Assembly (NCBI RefSeq): GCF_001190785.1 | Contig: NZ_LGSS01000007.1 | Location: 90,792 to 154,791, forward strand | Length of the DNA stretch: 64,000 nucleotides | Direction: 5' to 3' | Source of the DNA: Gottschalkia purinilytica | Lineage (GTDB): Bacteria; Bacillota; Clostridia; Tissierellales; Gottschalkiaceae | Shown here: positions 44,603 through 53,792 of the stretch, piece after piece | How positions within the stretch are numbered: the first letter of the stretch is position 1 | How the letters are laid out: each line of letters opens with the position of its first letter | The notes under the pieces: generated by a model | Databases searched by the model: none | What the model was told of the DNA's origin: nothing | The model's input: only the letters and a program-made list of their open reading frames with translations | Position numbers and translations under genes: made by a program

Positions 44603-46141
44603 ATGAAGAAAAAAGTTAAAATTATAGGAGCTGGTATTTCTGGATTAGCTACCGGATGTTATTTACAGATGAATGGATACGAAACTGAAATTGTTGAGAT
44701 GCACAATCTTTCGGGTGGTCTCTGTACAAGCTGGAAACGAGGTGGCTATAATTTCGATGGATGTATACACTGGTTACTTGGCTCTAACAAAGGCAGTGCA
44801 TTCTATAAGCTTTGGTCAGAACTAATTGATTTAGAAGAAATTGAATTTGTTAACCACTCAAAAAGAGTTTCTATTGAAGTGAAAGATAATGTAGATAAAT
44901 ATGGGAATAAAATATTCGAATTATACTCAAATATAGATGAATTAGAAAAATATCTTCTAGACTTGTCTTCTGAAGATACAGCGCCAATCAAAGAATTTGT
45001 TGACTCTATAAGGTTTATACAAAAATATGAATTACCGCCACTAGTAGAAAAAGCACCCGAGTTAAGGACTTTTTCTGAAAAAGTCAGCTTATTAAAGTAT
45101 CTTCCTGTAGTTTTATTTATTAATAAGTGGAGTAAAATTACAAATATAAGCTTTGCTAAAAAAATTAAAAATCCATTTTTAAAGGAAGCCTTTGAATTGC
45201 TCTTTGAAGGTGAAGAGCATACCTTGTTAATTATTACTATGCAAATGGCTTATTTTAGTATAGGCTGTGCTGGATATCCGGTAAATGGCTCCCTTACTTT
45301 TGCTAAAAAGCTGGAAGAACGATACTATAAACTTGGTGGTAAGATAAGGTTTAATACTAAAGTGGACAAAATCATTACTGAAAATAACACTGCTGTAGGC
45401 ATACAAATAAATGAAAATCACATACTTGATGCTGATATAGTAATTTCAGCTGCTGACTGGAATTTTACTGTTTTCAAAGCCTTAGAAGGAAAATATATTG
45501 ATACTGATATCACTTCATTAAAAGAACAAAAAGTTTTAGATGTTTTCCCTTCTATATTACTTATTTCCATTGGTGTCTCCAGCTTGTTTAAGGATATTCC
45601 TCATTTATTGCGATTTCCATTGGATGAGGTGTTAGAGCTTGAAGATGGATCTGAAGTTAAAAGAATGGAAGCACATATATATAACTATGATAGAATCATG
45701 TCTCCCAAGGATAAAACCACCATTGCAGTAACGTTACAAACATCAAATGCAGATTTCTGGATTAATCTTCGTGAGAAAGATTATGTAAGATATAAAGAAA
45801 TAAAAGATAACGTTGCACAAGAAGTTATAAAGAAACTTGATAATAAGTTTGGTAATATAAAGAACAACGTTGAAGTTATTGATGTAGCAACTCCAGCTAC
45901 TTTTATGAGGTACACTGGTAATTGGAAAGGTAGTATACAGGGATGGATGCCTACAAAAAAATTATTCGCATCGTCCCCAGTGAAGAGTACACTACCTGGC
46001 CTTAAAAATTTCTATTTAACAGGGCATTGGTTAGTTCCTGGTGGAGGATTACCTATAGCTTTGTTAACAGGTAGGAATATAGCACAAATCATTTGCAAAA
46101 ATGATAATAAGATATTTGTAAGTGAGGAGAAAACTGTATAA
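44603..46141 (+). CDS. Phytoene desaturase-like FAD oxidoreductase (CrtI family)
   Basis: A 512-residue flavoprotein. The FAD fold is VKIIGAGISGLATGCYLQMNGYETEIVE (residues 5-32), followed by NLSGGLCTSWKRGGYNFDG, characteristic of CrtI/retinol-saturase-like enzymes. The C-terminus GHWLVPGGGLPIALLTGRNIA is the second FAD contact. It lacks partner carotenoid genes, so the substrate may be another polyunsaturated lipid. AGGAGATC precedes the ATG. Single gene. Confidence 0.82.
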   Translation: MKKKVKIIGAGISGLATGCYLQMNGYETEIVEMHNLSGGLCTSWKRGGYNFDGCIHWLLGSNKGSAFYKLWSELIDLEEIEFVNHSKRVSIEVKDNVDKYGNKIFELYSNIDELEKYLLDLSSEDTAPIKEFVDSIRFIQKYELPPLVEKAPELRTFSEKVSLLKYLPVVLFINKWSKITNISFAKKIKNPFLKEAFELLFEGEEHTLLIITMQMAYFSIGCAGYPVNGSLTFAKKLEERYYKLGGKIRFNTKVDKIITENNTAVGIQINENHILDADIVISAADWNFTVFKALEGKYIDTDITSLKEQKVLDVFPSILLISIGVSSLFKDIPHLLRFPLDEVLELEDGSEVKRMEAHIYNYDRIMSPKDKTTIAVTLQTSNADFWINLREKDYVRYKEIKDNVAQEVIKKLDNKFGNIKNNVEVIDVATPATFMRYTGNWKGSIQGWMPTKKLFASSPVKSTLPGLKNFYLTGHWLVPGGGLPIALLTGRNIAQIICKNDNKIFVSEEKTV

Positions 46142-46340
46142 AGGAAATATTTTTATTTGTAGTTCATATATTCCGGGTTTTAAGAACTTAGATAATACTT
46201 AAATCAAAGAAAGGTATTGAGATTATAAAATCTTGATATCTTTCATTTAATAGCCCTAATATAGCTCTGCAATAATATACTATACACTCTTTAATTTTAA
46301 GATGTATAATTCATGATAATACTTTGAAAGGAGTTTGGTT

Positions 46341-46937
46341 ATGAATATTACATCTTTTTTAGTATACTGTATTATTGTTACATTTACACCTGGACCTGCA
46401 AATATTGCTATATTGTTTATAGTTCATAATTTTGGAATAAAAAAAGCAATGGAATATACATATGGAGCGACTATAGCTTTTGGCATATTGCTTGTCATTT
46501 CTGCTATATTAAATACCGCACTTATGATGATAATACCAAAAATTTTGATTGTTATGCAGATAATCGGAAGCCTATACATGCTCTATCTTGCTTATCAAAT
46601 ATATAAAATGGATGTATCAAAGTCAACCGTAAAACAAACTACTACCTTTATGTCTGGTTTTCTTATGCAGTTTGTAAATCCAAAAATTATGTTGTTTACA
46701 ATGACAGTAATTCCAACGTTTATTATGCCTTATTATACAGAAACATCTGCATTAGCAATATTTGTTGTAATTATAATAATTATTGGATTTTTATCATTTA
46801 TAACTTGGGTATTATTTGGTACAATCTTCAAGGAAGTTTTGAAGAAATATCAAAAGTTTGTTAATGTAATTATGGCATTATTTTTAGTTTATTCTGCAAT
46901 AATGGTATCAGGAGTGGTTGACCTTATTAAGAGGTGA
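46341..46937 (+). CDS. LysE/RhtB family amino-acid exporter
   Basis: A 198-residue membrane protein with six segments. TFTPGPANIAILF is the LysE family N-terminal signature, and GFLMQFVNPKIMLFTMTVIP the second. It likely exports an amino acid or derivative. ATG 46341 follows AAAGGAGTT. Its stop TGA overlaps the ribosome site of the AraC regulator gene, so the two are coupled. Confidence 0.88.
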   Translation: MNITSFLVYCIIVTFTPGPANIAILFIVHNFGIKKAMEYTYGATIAFGILLVISAILNTALMMIIPKILIVMQIIGSLYMLYLAYQIYKMDVSKSTVKQTTTFMSGFLMQFVNPKIMLFTMTVIPTFIMPYYTETSALAIFVVIIIIIGFLSFITWVLFGTIFKEVLKKYQKFVNVIMALFLVYSAIMVSGVVDLIKR

Positions 46938-46942
46938 TTTAT

Positions 46943-47719
46943 ATGGAAAGATTTATATATAAAAAATCAGCAGGCATTACTGTATTATCAGCAACCCTCA
47001 CAGACTTCGTATACAAAAGGCATTGTCATAAGGAATATGCTTTGGGTGTAACTCTACGTGGCATTCAGCAGTATAACTTGGATGGCAGTTTACAGTCATC
47101 ATATCAAAATGGAATTATGCTTTTTAATCCAGAGCAGTCACATGATGGTAGGTCACAGAAGAAAACAGGTATTGATTATGTAATGCTTTATATTGAGCCT
47201 GAGTTGTTTTTGGAGATACTAGAAGAAAAAGATATAGTTTATTTTTCTTCTCCTATCGTTTATAATTATAGACTTGAAGAAAGCATATTAGCGTTATCTA
47301 ATGCAATATTAATTGGTAAAGACGAAGCTTTATGCAGTGAATTGCTTTTATCTCTTATAAATAGTTTCGCTCGAACTGATATTAGTACAGTTTATAAAAA
47401 AGATAATACTCTAATTAAAAAAGCAAAGGAAATGATCTATTACAGCTTAGAAAATATACTAAGGCTTGATGACATTTGTAAAGAACTTGATATATCAAAA
47501 TTTAAATTTATAAGATTATTTAAAGCTAATACTGGAATTACACCATATCAATATTTTTTAAATTGCAAGGTAGAACTCGCAAAACAGTTAATAGAAAAGC
47601 ATAAAGATATCTACTCTGCAGTATCAGAATATGGTTTTGTTGATTTAGCTCATTTAAATAGACACTTTAAAAAAATATACGGGACGACAGCGTTTGAATA
47701 TATGTCACATTTGAAATAA
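46943..47719 (+). CDS. AraC family regulator
   Basis: A 258-residue regulator: N-terminal cupin-like sensing domain (HCHKEYALGVTLRGIQQY) and C-terminal double helix-turn-helix with LDDICKELDISKFKFIRLFKANTGITPYQYFL and FVDLAHLNRHFKKIYGTTAFEY. AraC-LysE pairs are common, the regulator controlling the exporter. ATG 46943 follows GAGGTGAT; the earlier GTG is in that site. Confidence 0.88.
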   Translation: MERFIYKKSAGITVLSATLTDFVYKRHCHKEYALGVTLRGIQQYNLDGSLQSSYQNGIMLFNPEQSHDGRSQKKTGIDYVMLYIEPELFLEILEEKDIVYFSSPIVYNYRLEESILALSNAILIGKDEALCSELLLSLINSFARTDISTVYKKDNTLIKKAKEMIYYSLENILRLDDICKELDISKFKFIRLFKANTGITPYQYFLNCKVELAKQLIEKHKDIYSAVSEYGFVDLAHLNRHFKKIYGTTAFEYMSHLK

Positions 47720-47733
47720 GAAAGAGTTTTAAA

Positions 47734-47847
47734 GTGAAAAAAGTTGCGGAGTATGAAACTGATAACTTAAACCTTGTAGGTATTGACATGATAGGTAAGA
47801 AAAATCATATCAATAAATTGACAAAAGAAATTAAACTCTATGATTAA
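47734..47847 (+). other. Short coding-like fragment after araC
   Basis: A 37-codon frame (VKKVAEYETDNLNLVGIDMI...) with no clear ribosome site. Probably the remnant of a gene start; no family recognised. The rest of 47720-48248 shows a weak hairpin near 48050 and a 15-codon frame (48131-48178). Confidence 0.2.
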
Positions 47848-48130
47848 GGTAAGTATAATATATGATTGACATTAATTTTGTCATTATTATTCAGTGATGT
47901 TGACAGTAAAGAGGTTAATTTATATAATTAAGATGAATATTAGAAAAATTATTTTAAGAAAGGGCAAGGTATTTGCAGACATGAAGATATAATTTCACTT
48001 TAACGATTGATGTAAGATGAGAACAGATATAAAGCCTTAGTTGAACCTTAAGTAGGGGTTTTATTGTTATGCATTTTATTTAAAATTGTGAGTGGATAGT
48101 ATTTTCTATAGCTGTGGATAGCTTGTTTAT

Positions 48131-48178
48131 ATGATATATTTTATCTTAATGAAGCACTTTAACTTTGATTCGGTTTAA
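48131..48178 (+). other. Possible leader peptide of the ABC-F gene
   Basis: ATG 48131 opens a 15-codon frame (MIYFILMKHFNFDSV) about 70 bases before the attenuator hairpin. It lacks a strong ribosome site, so the call is weak; ABC-F resistance genes are often controlled by translation of such a leader. Confidence 0.25.
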
Positions 48179-48248
48179 TCCAGTTTTATTATATATTGTT
48201 CAAAGTTTTATTATTTATTCATTAAGGTTATTGTATTCGTAGAATGCT

Positions 48249-48278
48249 ATCCTCTCCAAGTACAGGGAGGATTTTTTT
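48249..48278 (+). promoter_or_regulatory. Attenuator overlapping the ABC-F ribosome site
   Basis: ATCCTCTCC (48249-48257) pairs with GGGAGGAT (48265-48272) with one bulged T, followed by T7, a full intrinsic terminator. The 3' arm holds the ribosome site GGGAGG, 8 bases from ATG 48279. Formation of the hairpin would both stop transcription and hide the site. Confidence 0.7.
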
Positions 48279-49916
48279 ATGTTATTAATTGAGTGTAGTA
48301 AAATTAAAAAGTATTTTGGTGATAGGTTGATATTAGATGTAGATCACTTGAAAATCTATTCAGAAGATCGAATAGGTATAGTAGGTAGAAATGGAGTGGG
48401 AAAAACCACTCTAATTAATATATTGAGTCAAAGGTTAAAGCCCGATGAAGGCTGGATAAAGTTATATGGAGGAGCTGGATATATATCACAGCTAGAGTCA
48501 CCAGATAGTAAAAATATAAGCGGTGAAATGGCTTCGAAATTTGGTGTTGAAGCTACCTGGAATGAATACATGAGTGGGGGAGAAAAGACAAGATTTAAAT
48601 TGGCAAAGGCTTTGGATAATGAAAATTTGATGGTATTTGCAGATGAGCCCACTAGTAATATGGATATAGAAGGCATTGAGCTTATGGAAGAGAAATTTAG
48701 AGAATATAAAGGTGCTCTGATTATAATCTCACATGATCGAAGTTTTTTAGATAAGTTATGTAATCAGATTTTAGAAATAGAAAATGGAAAGATTAAAATA
48801 TATAAAGGTAATTATAGTGACTATAGAGATCAGAAGACCCAAGAAAAAGAAAGAGCTCAATTTGAGTATGAAGAATATGTAAAAGAGAAAAAGCGGCTTG
48901 AGGAAGTTGCCTATGGAACAAAACAAAAGGCGAAAAATATAAGAAAAACTCCTAAAAGGATGGGAAATTCTGAGGCTAGACTTCATAAGATGGGAGATCA
49001 AAAATCAAAGTTTAATCTTGAAAGGACAGCTAAAAGTGTTGAAAGACGAATTGAACACCTTGAAGTTAAAGAAAAACCTAAAGAAGAATTAGAAATTAGG
49101 CTAGATATCATGGATTCTAATAGGCTTCATAGCAAAATCATTATAGAAGGAAAGAATATAAATAAAGCTTTTAATGATAAGATTATATTTAAAAATGCAG
49201 AGTTTGATATTTACAATGGCTCTAAAGTAGCATTAATTGGACCTAATGGATGTGGCAAAAGCACCCTAATTAAAATGATTATGGACAATGATGATGCCAT
49301 AAGAATTGCTCAGGGAGCAAAAATAGGATATTTTAATCAGGATATGAACATGCTGGACAAGAACTTAAGTATTATGGAAAACGTAATGGAAAGTAGCATA
49401 TATTCCGAGAATTTTGCAAGGTTATTGCTTGCAAGGCTACTGTTTAAAGGAGAGGAAATTTATAAAAAGGTTGATATACTAAGTGGCGGAGAGCGAGTGA
49501 AGGTTTCATTTGCTAAGATATTATTGCAGGACATTAATTTACTAATATTAGATGAACCTACTAATTATGTAGATATTAATTCTCTTGAAGTAATAGAGGA
49601 AACTCTCAAAGAATATGACAGAACATTATTATTTGTTTCTCATGATAGACGATTTGTAGATGCTGTTGCAAATCAAATTATGATAATTACAGACCAAAGG
49701 ATAAAAATGTTTACAGGAAACTATACGGAATATTTAGCTAGAAACAATAAACCAATGAATCAGCATAAAGAAGAAGTTGAAAAACAAGTGATTATATTAA
49801 AAAATCGTCTTTCAGAAGTTATAGGAAGATTATCGATGCCATCTAAAAAGGATGATATGGAAGCATTAAATAAGGAATATAATAGAATATTAGATGAACT
49901 AAAGAGACTTAAATAG
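48279..49916 (+). CDS. ABC-F ribosomal protection ATPase
   Basis: A 545-residue protein with two ATP-binding cassettes and no membrane segments. Cassette 1: IVGRNGVGKTTL, signature MSGGEKTRFKLA, VFADEPTSN. Cassette 2: IGPNGCGKSTL, LSGGERVKVSFA, LILDEPTN. Between them lies a long charged helical linker (about 195-280), the antibiotic-resistance domain. The look is that of Msr/Lsa/Vga/CplR-like proteins that dislodge lincosamides, streptogramins or pleuromutilins from the ribosome. The strong attenuator upstream supports antibiotic-induced expression. The drug range cannot be told. Confidence 0.88.
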   Translation: MLLIECSKIKKYFGDRLILDVDHLKIYSEDRIGIVGRNGVGKTTLINILSQRLKPDEGWIKLYGGAGYISQLESPDSKNISGEMASKFGVEATWNEYMSGGEKTRFKLAKALDNENLMVFADEPTSNMDIEGIELMEEKFREYKGALIIISHDRSFLDKLCNQILEIENGKIKIYKGNYSDYRDQKTQEKERAQFEYEEYVKEKKRLEEVAYGTKQKAKNIRKTPKRMGNSEARLHKMGDQKSKFNLERTAKSVERRIEHLEVKEKPKEELEIRLDIMDSNRLHSKIIIEGKNINKAFNDKIIFKNAEFDIYNGSKVALIGPNGCGKSTLIKMIMDNDDAIRIAQGAKIGYFNQDMNMLDKNLSIMENVMESSIYSENFARLLLARLLFKGEEIYKKVDILSGGERVKVSFAKILLQDINLLILDEPTNYVDINSLEVIEETLKEYDRTLLFVSHDRRFVDAVANQIMIITDQRIKMFTGNYTEYLARNNKPMNQHKEEVEKQVIILKNRLSEVIGRLSMPSKKDDMEALNKEYNRILDELKRLK

Positions 49917-50022
49917 TAGATTAGAGTTCTTGAAATATTTAAGACATATCTATATCAATGGTTTTTATAATCAAACTATAAACAAGCACAAAGAATATGT
50001 TTATAAATAGTAATTTTCAATT

Positions 50023-50146
50023 AAAAAATGGATTCTTTCCATGATTAGCTGAAGCTAGTTATAGTTACTGGATATTTTAAATAAAAATCTTATTAACTAA
50101 GTAACTATATCTTAGCTTTCAACTACCATTGGAAAGAACCATTTTT
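50023..50146. repeat. 124-base imperfect palindrome
   Basis: The ends AAAAATGGATTCTTTCCA and TGGAAAGAACCATTTTT are complementary but for one base; inner parts GCTAGTTATAGTTACT and AGTAACTATATCTTAGC extend each arm to about 50 bases. Could be a MITE-like element or a large bidirectional terminator between the convergent ABC-F and cupin genes. Confidence 0.5.
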
Positions 50147-50205
50147 ATTTTGTTATAAACAATTTATATATTTTTCTAAATTATTCTATTGATCATTAAT
50201 TTACT

Positions 50206-50538
50206 TTAATTAGAGATTTCTTTGTTCGAAGTAATCTTGATTTGTAATACGGTCCAATTAGAAGAACTCGTATTATAAAATCCATGAGTTTCACCTTTTG
50301 GAGAAAATATAATATCTCTTTCTTTTAGTGATATTCTTTCATTTTCTATTGTAATTGTTCCCTCACCTGAAACTACATAAAAGACTTCGTCAATATCCGA
50401 ATGTTTATGATCAGGTGTAGTTTGTCCAGGTGCATAAAGAAGAAGACCTGCTTCAAGTTGATTTTCTTTAAAGATAGCTTTACGTGCACTCTTCTCAGAT
50501 GCAAATTCCATTATACTTTCAATATTAATTTTTTCCAT
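50206..50538 (-). CDS. Small cupin-domain protein
   Basis: A 110-residue single-cupin protein. The metal motif is HKHSDIDEVFYVVSGEGTI with histidines and glutamate in the first motif and HGFYNTS in the second. Role unknown; such proteins often bind small organic compounds or act as isomerases. ATG 50538 follows GGGGG. It forms an operon with the metallo-hydrolase gene just upstream (49 bases), probably under the divergent HxlR regulator. Confidence 0.8.
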   Translation of the reverse strand: MEKINIESIMEFASEKSARKAIFKENQLEAGLLLYAPGQTTPDHKHSDIDEVFYVVSGEGTITIENERISLKERDIIFSPKGETHGFYNTSSSNWTVLQIKITSNKEISN

Positions 50539-50587
50539 TATATTTTGCCCCCTAAATCTATAATTTATATTTTGTGAACAGGCTATT

Positions 50588-51232
50588 TTAGTCTAGTTTC
50601 AGAAAAGGACCATGTCCTGTTGCAATATATTTAACATCAATATCTCTCAAGTTATTTTGTAAAGTTTTAAGTTCATCGATAGAAGGTATATCTTTATTGT
50701 TTAGATTATCTACCTCATACTTCCAATTTGAACGAGCTTCTTTTTCAAATATATTGTTCATTTTTATAAAGATATCGCTGCTAAAGAAAATTTTTCGATC
50801 TAAATCAATAGCTAATAGTCCTTCCCATAAATGAGCTTCTGATGGATAGGCAATAAACTTCAACTTAAAATTCTTAGTTTCTAAAATTTCGTTTGGCTTT
50901 TTAACGATAACTTCATTTGTGAATCCAAAGCCTACCAATTGCCTTAAAGTAATAGCTGAACAGATTGTCTTAACATTGGGAAAATGACTCAACAAATATT
51001 CTAATCCACCACATTCATCATATTCAAAATGAGAAACAAACACATATTTTAAATCTTGGCCGTCTAATAAGACTTTTATCTTCGGAACTAGTTCTTTTGT
51101 TTGTTGTACACTTCCAGTATGAACAAGTAGTGGCTCATCTCCCAGTATCAAGTATTGATTAAATGTTAAGGGAATTGCTTTATTTTCTGTAGTAAATTTA
51201 TAGAAATCATCTAAGATCTTAATTTGTTCCAT
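50588..51232 (-). CDS. MBL-fold metallo-hydrolase
   Basis: A 214-residue metallo-beta-lactamase-fold protein. The metal motif is SHFEYDECGG in place of H-x-H-x-D-H, like the ODP (oxygen-binding di-iron) and flavodiiron-protein type, with a later YPSEAHLWEG, SSDIF and TGHGP. There is no flavodoxin domain. It may be a di-iron oxidoreductase or sensor rather than a hydrolase. GGGAGGT precedes ATG 51232. Divergent from the hxlR gene. Confidence 0.8.
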   Translation of the reverse strand: MEQIKILDDFYKFTTENKAIPLTFNQYLILGDEPLLVHTGSVQQTKELVPKIKVLLDGQDLKYVFVSHFEYDECGGLEYLLSHFPNVKTICSAITLRQLVGFGFTNEVIVKKPNEILETKNFKLKFIAYPSEAHLWEGLLAIDLDRKIFFSSDIFIKMNNIFEKEARSNWKYEVDNLNNKDIPSIDELKTLQNNLRDIDVKYIATGHGPFLKLD

Positions 51233-51484
51233 ATATACACCTCCCTGAACTATTAATATTATTCTTTAAATACTTCTCATAACAGGTTCACGTTTATTGC
51301 AGTAATAGTTAATGGTACATATAGACAACATACCGGTATATTTTTTATCTATATATCATTTTCTTTCATGATTAAATTACTCAACTTGATTTACGTGAAC
51401 CTTCCTTTACTTGTTAATCAAGTTGGTTTATACTTACTATATAACCATTACAAACTTTATACAAGAAGGCACTATTTTGTACTA

Positions 51485-51504
51485 TACTTACTATTTAGTA
51501 AGTA
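51485..51504. promoter_or_regulatory. HxlR/YodB-type operator
   Basis: TACTTACTATTTAGTAAGTA is a perfect 20-base dyad containing TACTA-TT-TAGTA, the shape of YodB-type operators. It lies 23 bases before the hxlR start, in the gap shared with the MBL-cupin operon. Confidence 0.6.
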
Positions 51505-51527
51505 TTAGATAGATGGGAGAGAGTAAA

Positions 51528-51851
51528 ATGTCATGCGATAAATCATGTCCTATTGAACATACAGTTAATCTAATCGGACATAAATGGAAGGTTCTTATAT
51601 TAAGAAATTTACACAATAATGGAACACAAAGATTTAGCCAATTCAGTAGAGGAATTAAAGGTATAACTCAGAAGATGTTGACACAACAACTTCGTCAGTT
51701 AGAAGCTGATGGACTTATTAATAGAAAAGTTTATGCTGAAGTTCCACCAAAGGTTGAATATTCACTCACAGAACTTGGGGAATCATTAAAGCCGATATTG
51801 GAAGCAATGAATAAATGGGGTATGGAACATATGGATAAACATCATCAGTAA
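51528..51851 (+). CDS. HxlR family regulator
   Basis: A 107-residue winged-helix regulator: NLIGHKWKVLILRNL, FSQFSRGIKGITQKMLTQQLRQLEADGLI, EYSLTELGESLKPIL. Two N-terminal cysteines (residues 3 and 7, MSCDKSCPIEH) recall the redox-sensing cysteine of YodB/HypR-like proteins that respond to quinones or aldehydes. ATG 51528 follows GGGAGAG. It probably represses itself and the divergent MBL-cupin operon through the dyad in the gap. Confidence 0.85.
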   Translation: MSCDKSCPIEHTVNLIGHKWKVLILRNLHNNGTQRFSQFSRGIKGITQKMLTQQLRQLEADGLINRKVYAEVPPKVEYSLTELGESLKPILEAMNKWGMEHMDKHHQ

Positions 51852-52050
51852 GTATACTAGAAATTAGTGAGATTGGTGCTCTTTAGATATGTTGCATATA
51901 ATGCCACATATGAAGTACTATGTATTACTAAAGAGAATAATAATATGAGTTAAAGCTATCTTTTATAGTTAAAGAAAACTAATAAAGATGGCTTTTTTAT
52001 AGATATAAGGAATATATAGAAAGGATATGATATGAAATAGAGAAAAAAAG

Positions 52051-52311
52051 GAACTACTTCCATCAATTCGAACATTAGCAAATGACTTATGTGTAAGTGT
52101 TCTTACAACTAGAAGAGTATATGACGAACTTAAAAAAGAGGGTTTTGTTACAAGTAAAGCAGGAAAAGATAGATTTGTGGCATCAGAGAACCTCGAGCTT
52201 TTAAGAGAAGCGAAGTTACATATGGTAGAAGTGAAAATCATGGAAGCATGGGAACCCCCTCAATCTCTTGATATTATCTGTGTATATTCCCCCTCGATAT
52301 ATAATTTTTAA
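52051..52311 (+). pseudogene. GntR (YtrA-like) regulator fragment
   Basis: An 86-codon frame reads ELLPSIRTLANDLCVSVLTT then RRVYDELKKEGFVTSKAGKDRFVA, the helix-turn-helix of YtrA-type GntR proteins, plus the helical tail LREAKLHMVEVKI. The first 25-30 residues, including the start, are missing: in-frame stops appear upstream near 52038. Remnant beside a small membrane gene, its likely former partner. Confidence 0.6.
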
Positions 52312-52733
52312 ATGTCATCTTTGTAAAAGCTTGATACTATAGTATGTCCTAATATTATGCTAGAAACAATTAGAATGTAGCTATTGTATCCAAAGTACAA
52401 AAGCATATTAGCACTTACTCTAATCAACCCTATCGTACACAATACATATATAAGAGAAATTAGAAAGGATGGAATTCCTAATAATATTAATTTTGATATA
52501 TTAACTTTTAATACACCTTTACTTTTCATTCTCAAGTTTAATGCGTCTAATCCCAATACTGCTCCTATTCCACCAAAAAACATAAATGCAATTAATACCA
52601 TATAAAATGGATTATTAATAAGGTTTTTTTGTGCTTGTAAATTATGGTTGTAAAATAATGTTGAGCCTAAAATAAATAATACTAAAATTAATACAAAATA
52701 AATAAAATTCTTTATCCAAATATTCTTTTTCAT
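52308..52733 (-). CDS. Small four-segment membrane protein
   Basis: A 141-residue protein with four hydrophobic segments (IYFVLILVLFILGSTLF, MVLIAFMFFGGIGAVLGL, LGIPSFLISLIYVLCTIGLI, SYILIVSSIILGHTIV). No family recognised. ATG 52733 follows GAAAGGTGATG. It overlaps the end of the decayed GntR fragment on the other strand. Confidence 0.6.
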   Translation of the reverse strand: MKKNIWIKNFIYFVLILVLFILGSTLFYNHNLQAQKNLINNPFYMVLIAFMFFGGIGAVLGLDALNLRMKSKGVLKVNISKLILLGIPSFLISLIYVLCTIGLIRVSANMLLYFGYNSYILIVSSIILGHTIVSSFYKDDI

Positions 52734-52948
52734 AACTCATCACCTTTCATAATAATTTAATTTTAAATTATTTATCATAATATCCATAATTTACTATAAA
52801 TCAATTATAACATAATGTTTGAAATAAATTTTATAGATTATATATATGTATATTGAAAAATATAGACATATATTATTAAAGTGCTTTCAATGGTATAACG
52901 TACAATAAAGAATTATAAATGTTCAGATAATAAATTTGAGGTGGTTTT

Positions 52949-53359
52949 ATGTATTTGTCAGAAGAGAATAAGAATACTATAGTTAACTCTATGGTAAAAG
53001 AATTTAATCCAAAATTTATTTATCTTTTTGGATCTTATGCTAAGGGAATAGCTAGAGGAGATAGTGACATTGATTTAGGTATATATACTGATAACATGAT
53101 AACCACATACGAATTATTTATGGCAGCAGGCAGACTTTCGATGAAATTGAAAAAAGATGTAGAGATAATAAATCTTAAAGATATATCTACGGTGTTTGCT
53201 GCTCAAATAGTGATTATCAGGGATGTATTATATTGTGAAGATGAGAACCTCAGGGCCAACTACGAGATTAGAATACTTAAAGACTATGCAAAGCTTAATG
53301 AGGAAAGACAAGTAATACTAGATGTAATTAAAGAGGATGAGAAGATATATGAGAAATGA
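52949..53359 (+). CDS. MNT nucleotidyltransferase antitoxin
   Basis: A 136-residue minimal nucleotidyltransferase. The motif G-S-x10-D-x-D is intact (LFGSYAKGIARGDSDIDLGIY), with the third carboxylate in KKDVEII. In known MNT-HEPN modules this enzyme AMPylates the HEPN toxin to neutralise it. GAGGTGG precedes the ATG. The partner gene overlaps its end by 11 bases. Confidence 0.88.
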   Translation: MYLSEENKNTIVNSMVKEFNPKFIYLFGSYAKGIARGDSDIDLGIYTDNMITTYELFMAAGRLSMKLKKDVEIINLKDISTVFAAQIVIIRDVLYCEDENLRANYEIRILKDYAKLNEERQVILDVIKEDEKIYEK

Positions 53360-53747
53360 TATATTGTTAAATAAAATTAGTATAATTGAAAGATGTATAA
53401 GTAGGGTTAAAGAGGTATACTCAAATAATCCTGAAAACTTGAAGGATTATACAAAGCAGGACTCCATAATACTTAATATACAAAGAGCTGTAGAGGCTAC
53501 TATTGATATAGCGATGCATTTAGTGTCAGAAAAAAAGCTTGGACTACCTCAAAATAGTAGAGATGCTTTTGAATTACTTCATGAGAACAGATTGATAGAT
53601 AAAGAATTACTTATGAAAATTAATGCTATAATAGGCTTTAGAAGCATCGCAGTACACAATTATCAAAAAATAAATATAGAGATACTACAAAAGGTAATAG
53701 AAAATCATTTAAAAGATTTTAATGAATTCATAGAAGTAATAAGATAA
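53349..53747 (+). CDS. HEPN toxin (DUF86)
   Basis: A 132-residue DUF86/HEPN ribonuclease toxin. MRNDILLNKISIIERCI starts the family pattern and RSIAVHNY is the R-x4-H-x-Y catalytic motif. The ATG at 53349 overlaps the MNT stop (translational coupling); the ATG at 53337 lies inside the AGAGGATG site. Homologous tails of this gene occur decayed at 44050 and as a terminator trace at 55975. Confidence 0.88.
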   Translation: MRNDILLNKISIIERCISRVKEVYSNNPENLKDYTKQDSIILNIQRAVEATIDIAMHLVSEKKLGLPQNSRDAFELLHENRLIDKELLMKINAIIGFRSIAVHNYQKINIEILQKVIENHLKDFNEFIEVIR

Positions 53748-53748
53748 A

Positions 53749-53777
53749 CCTGAACGAGATATAGTTATTTGTTCAGG
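53749..53777 (+). terminator. HEPN-type terminator, intact copy
   Basis: CCTGAAC...GTTCAGG stem of 7 bp with T6. Copies at 44223-44251 and 56011-56037. Confidence 0.75.
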
Positions 53778-53792
53778 TTTTTTCTTTATTGT

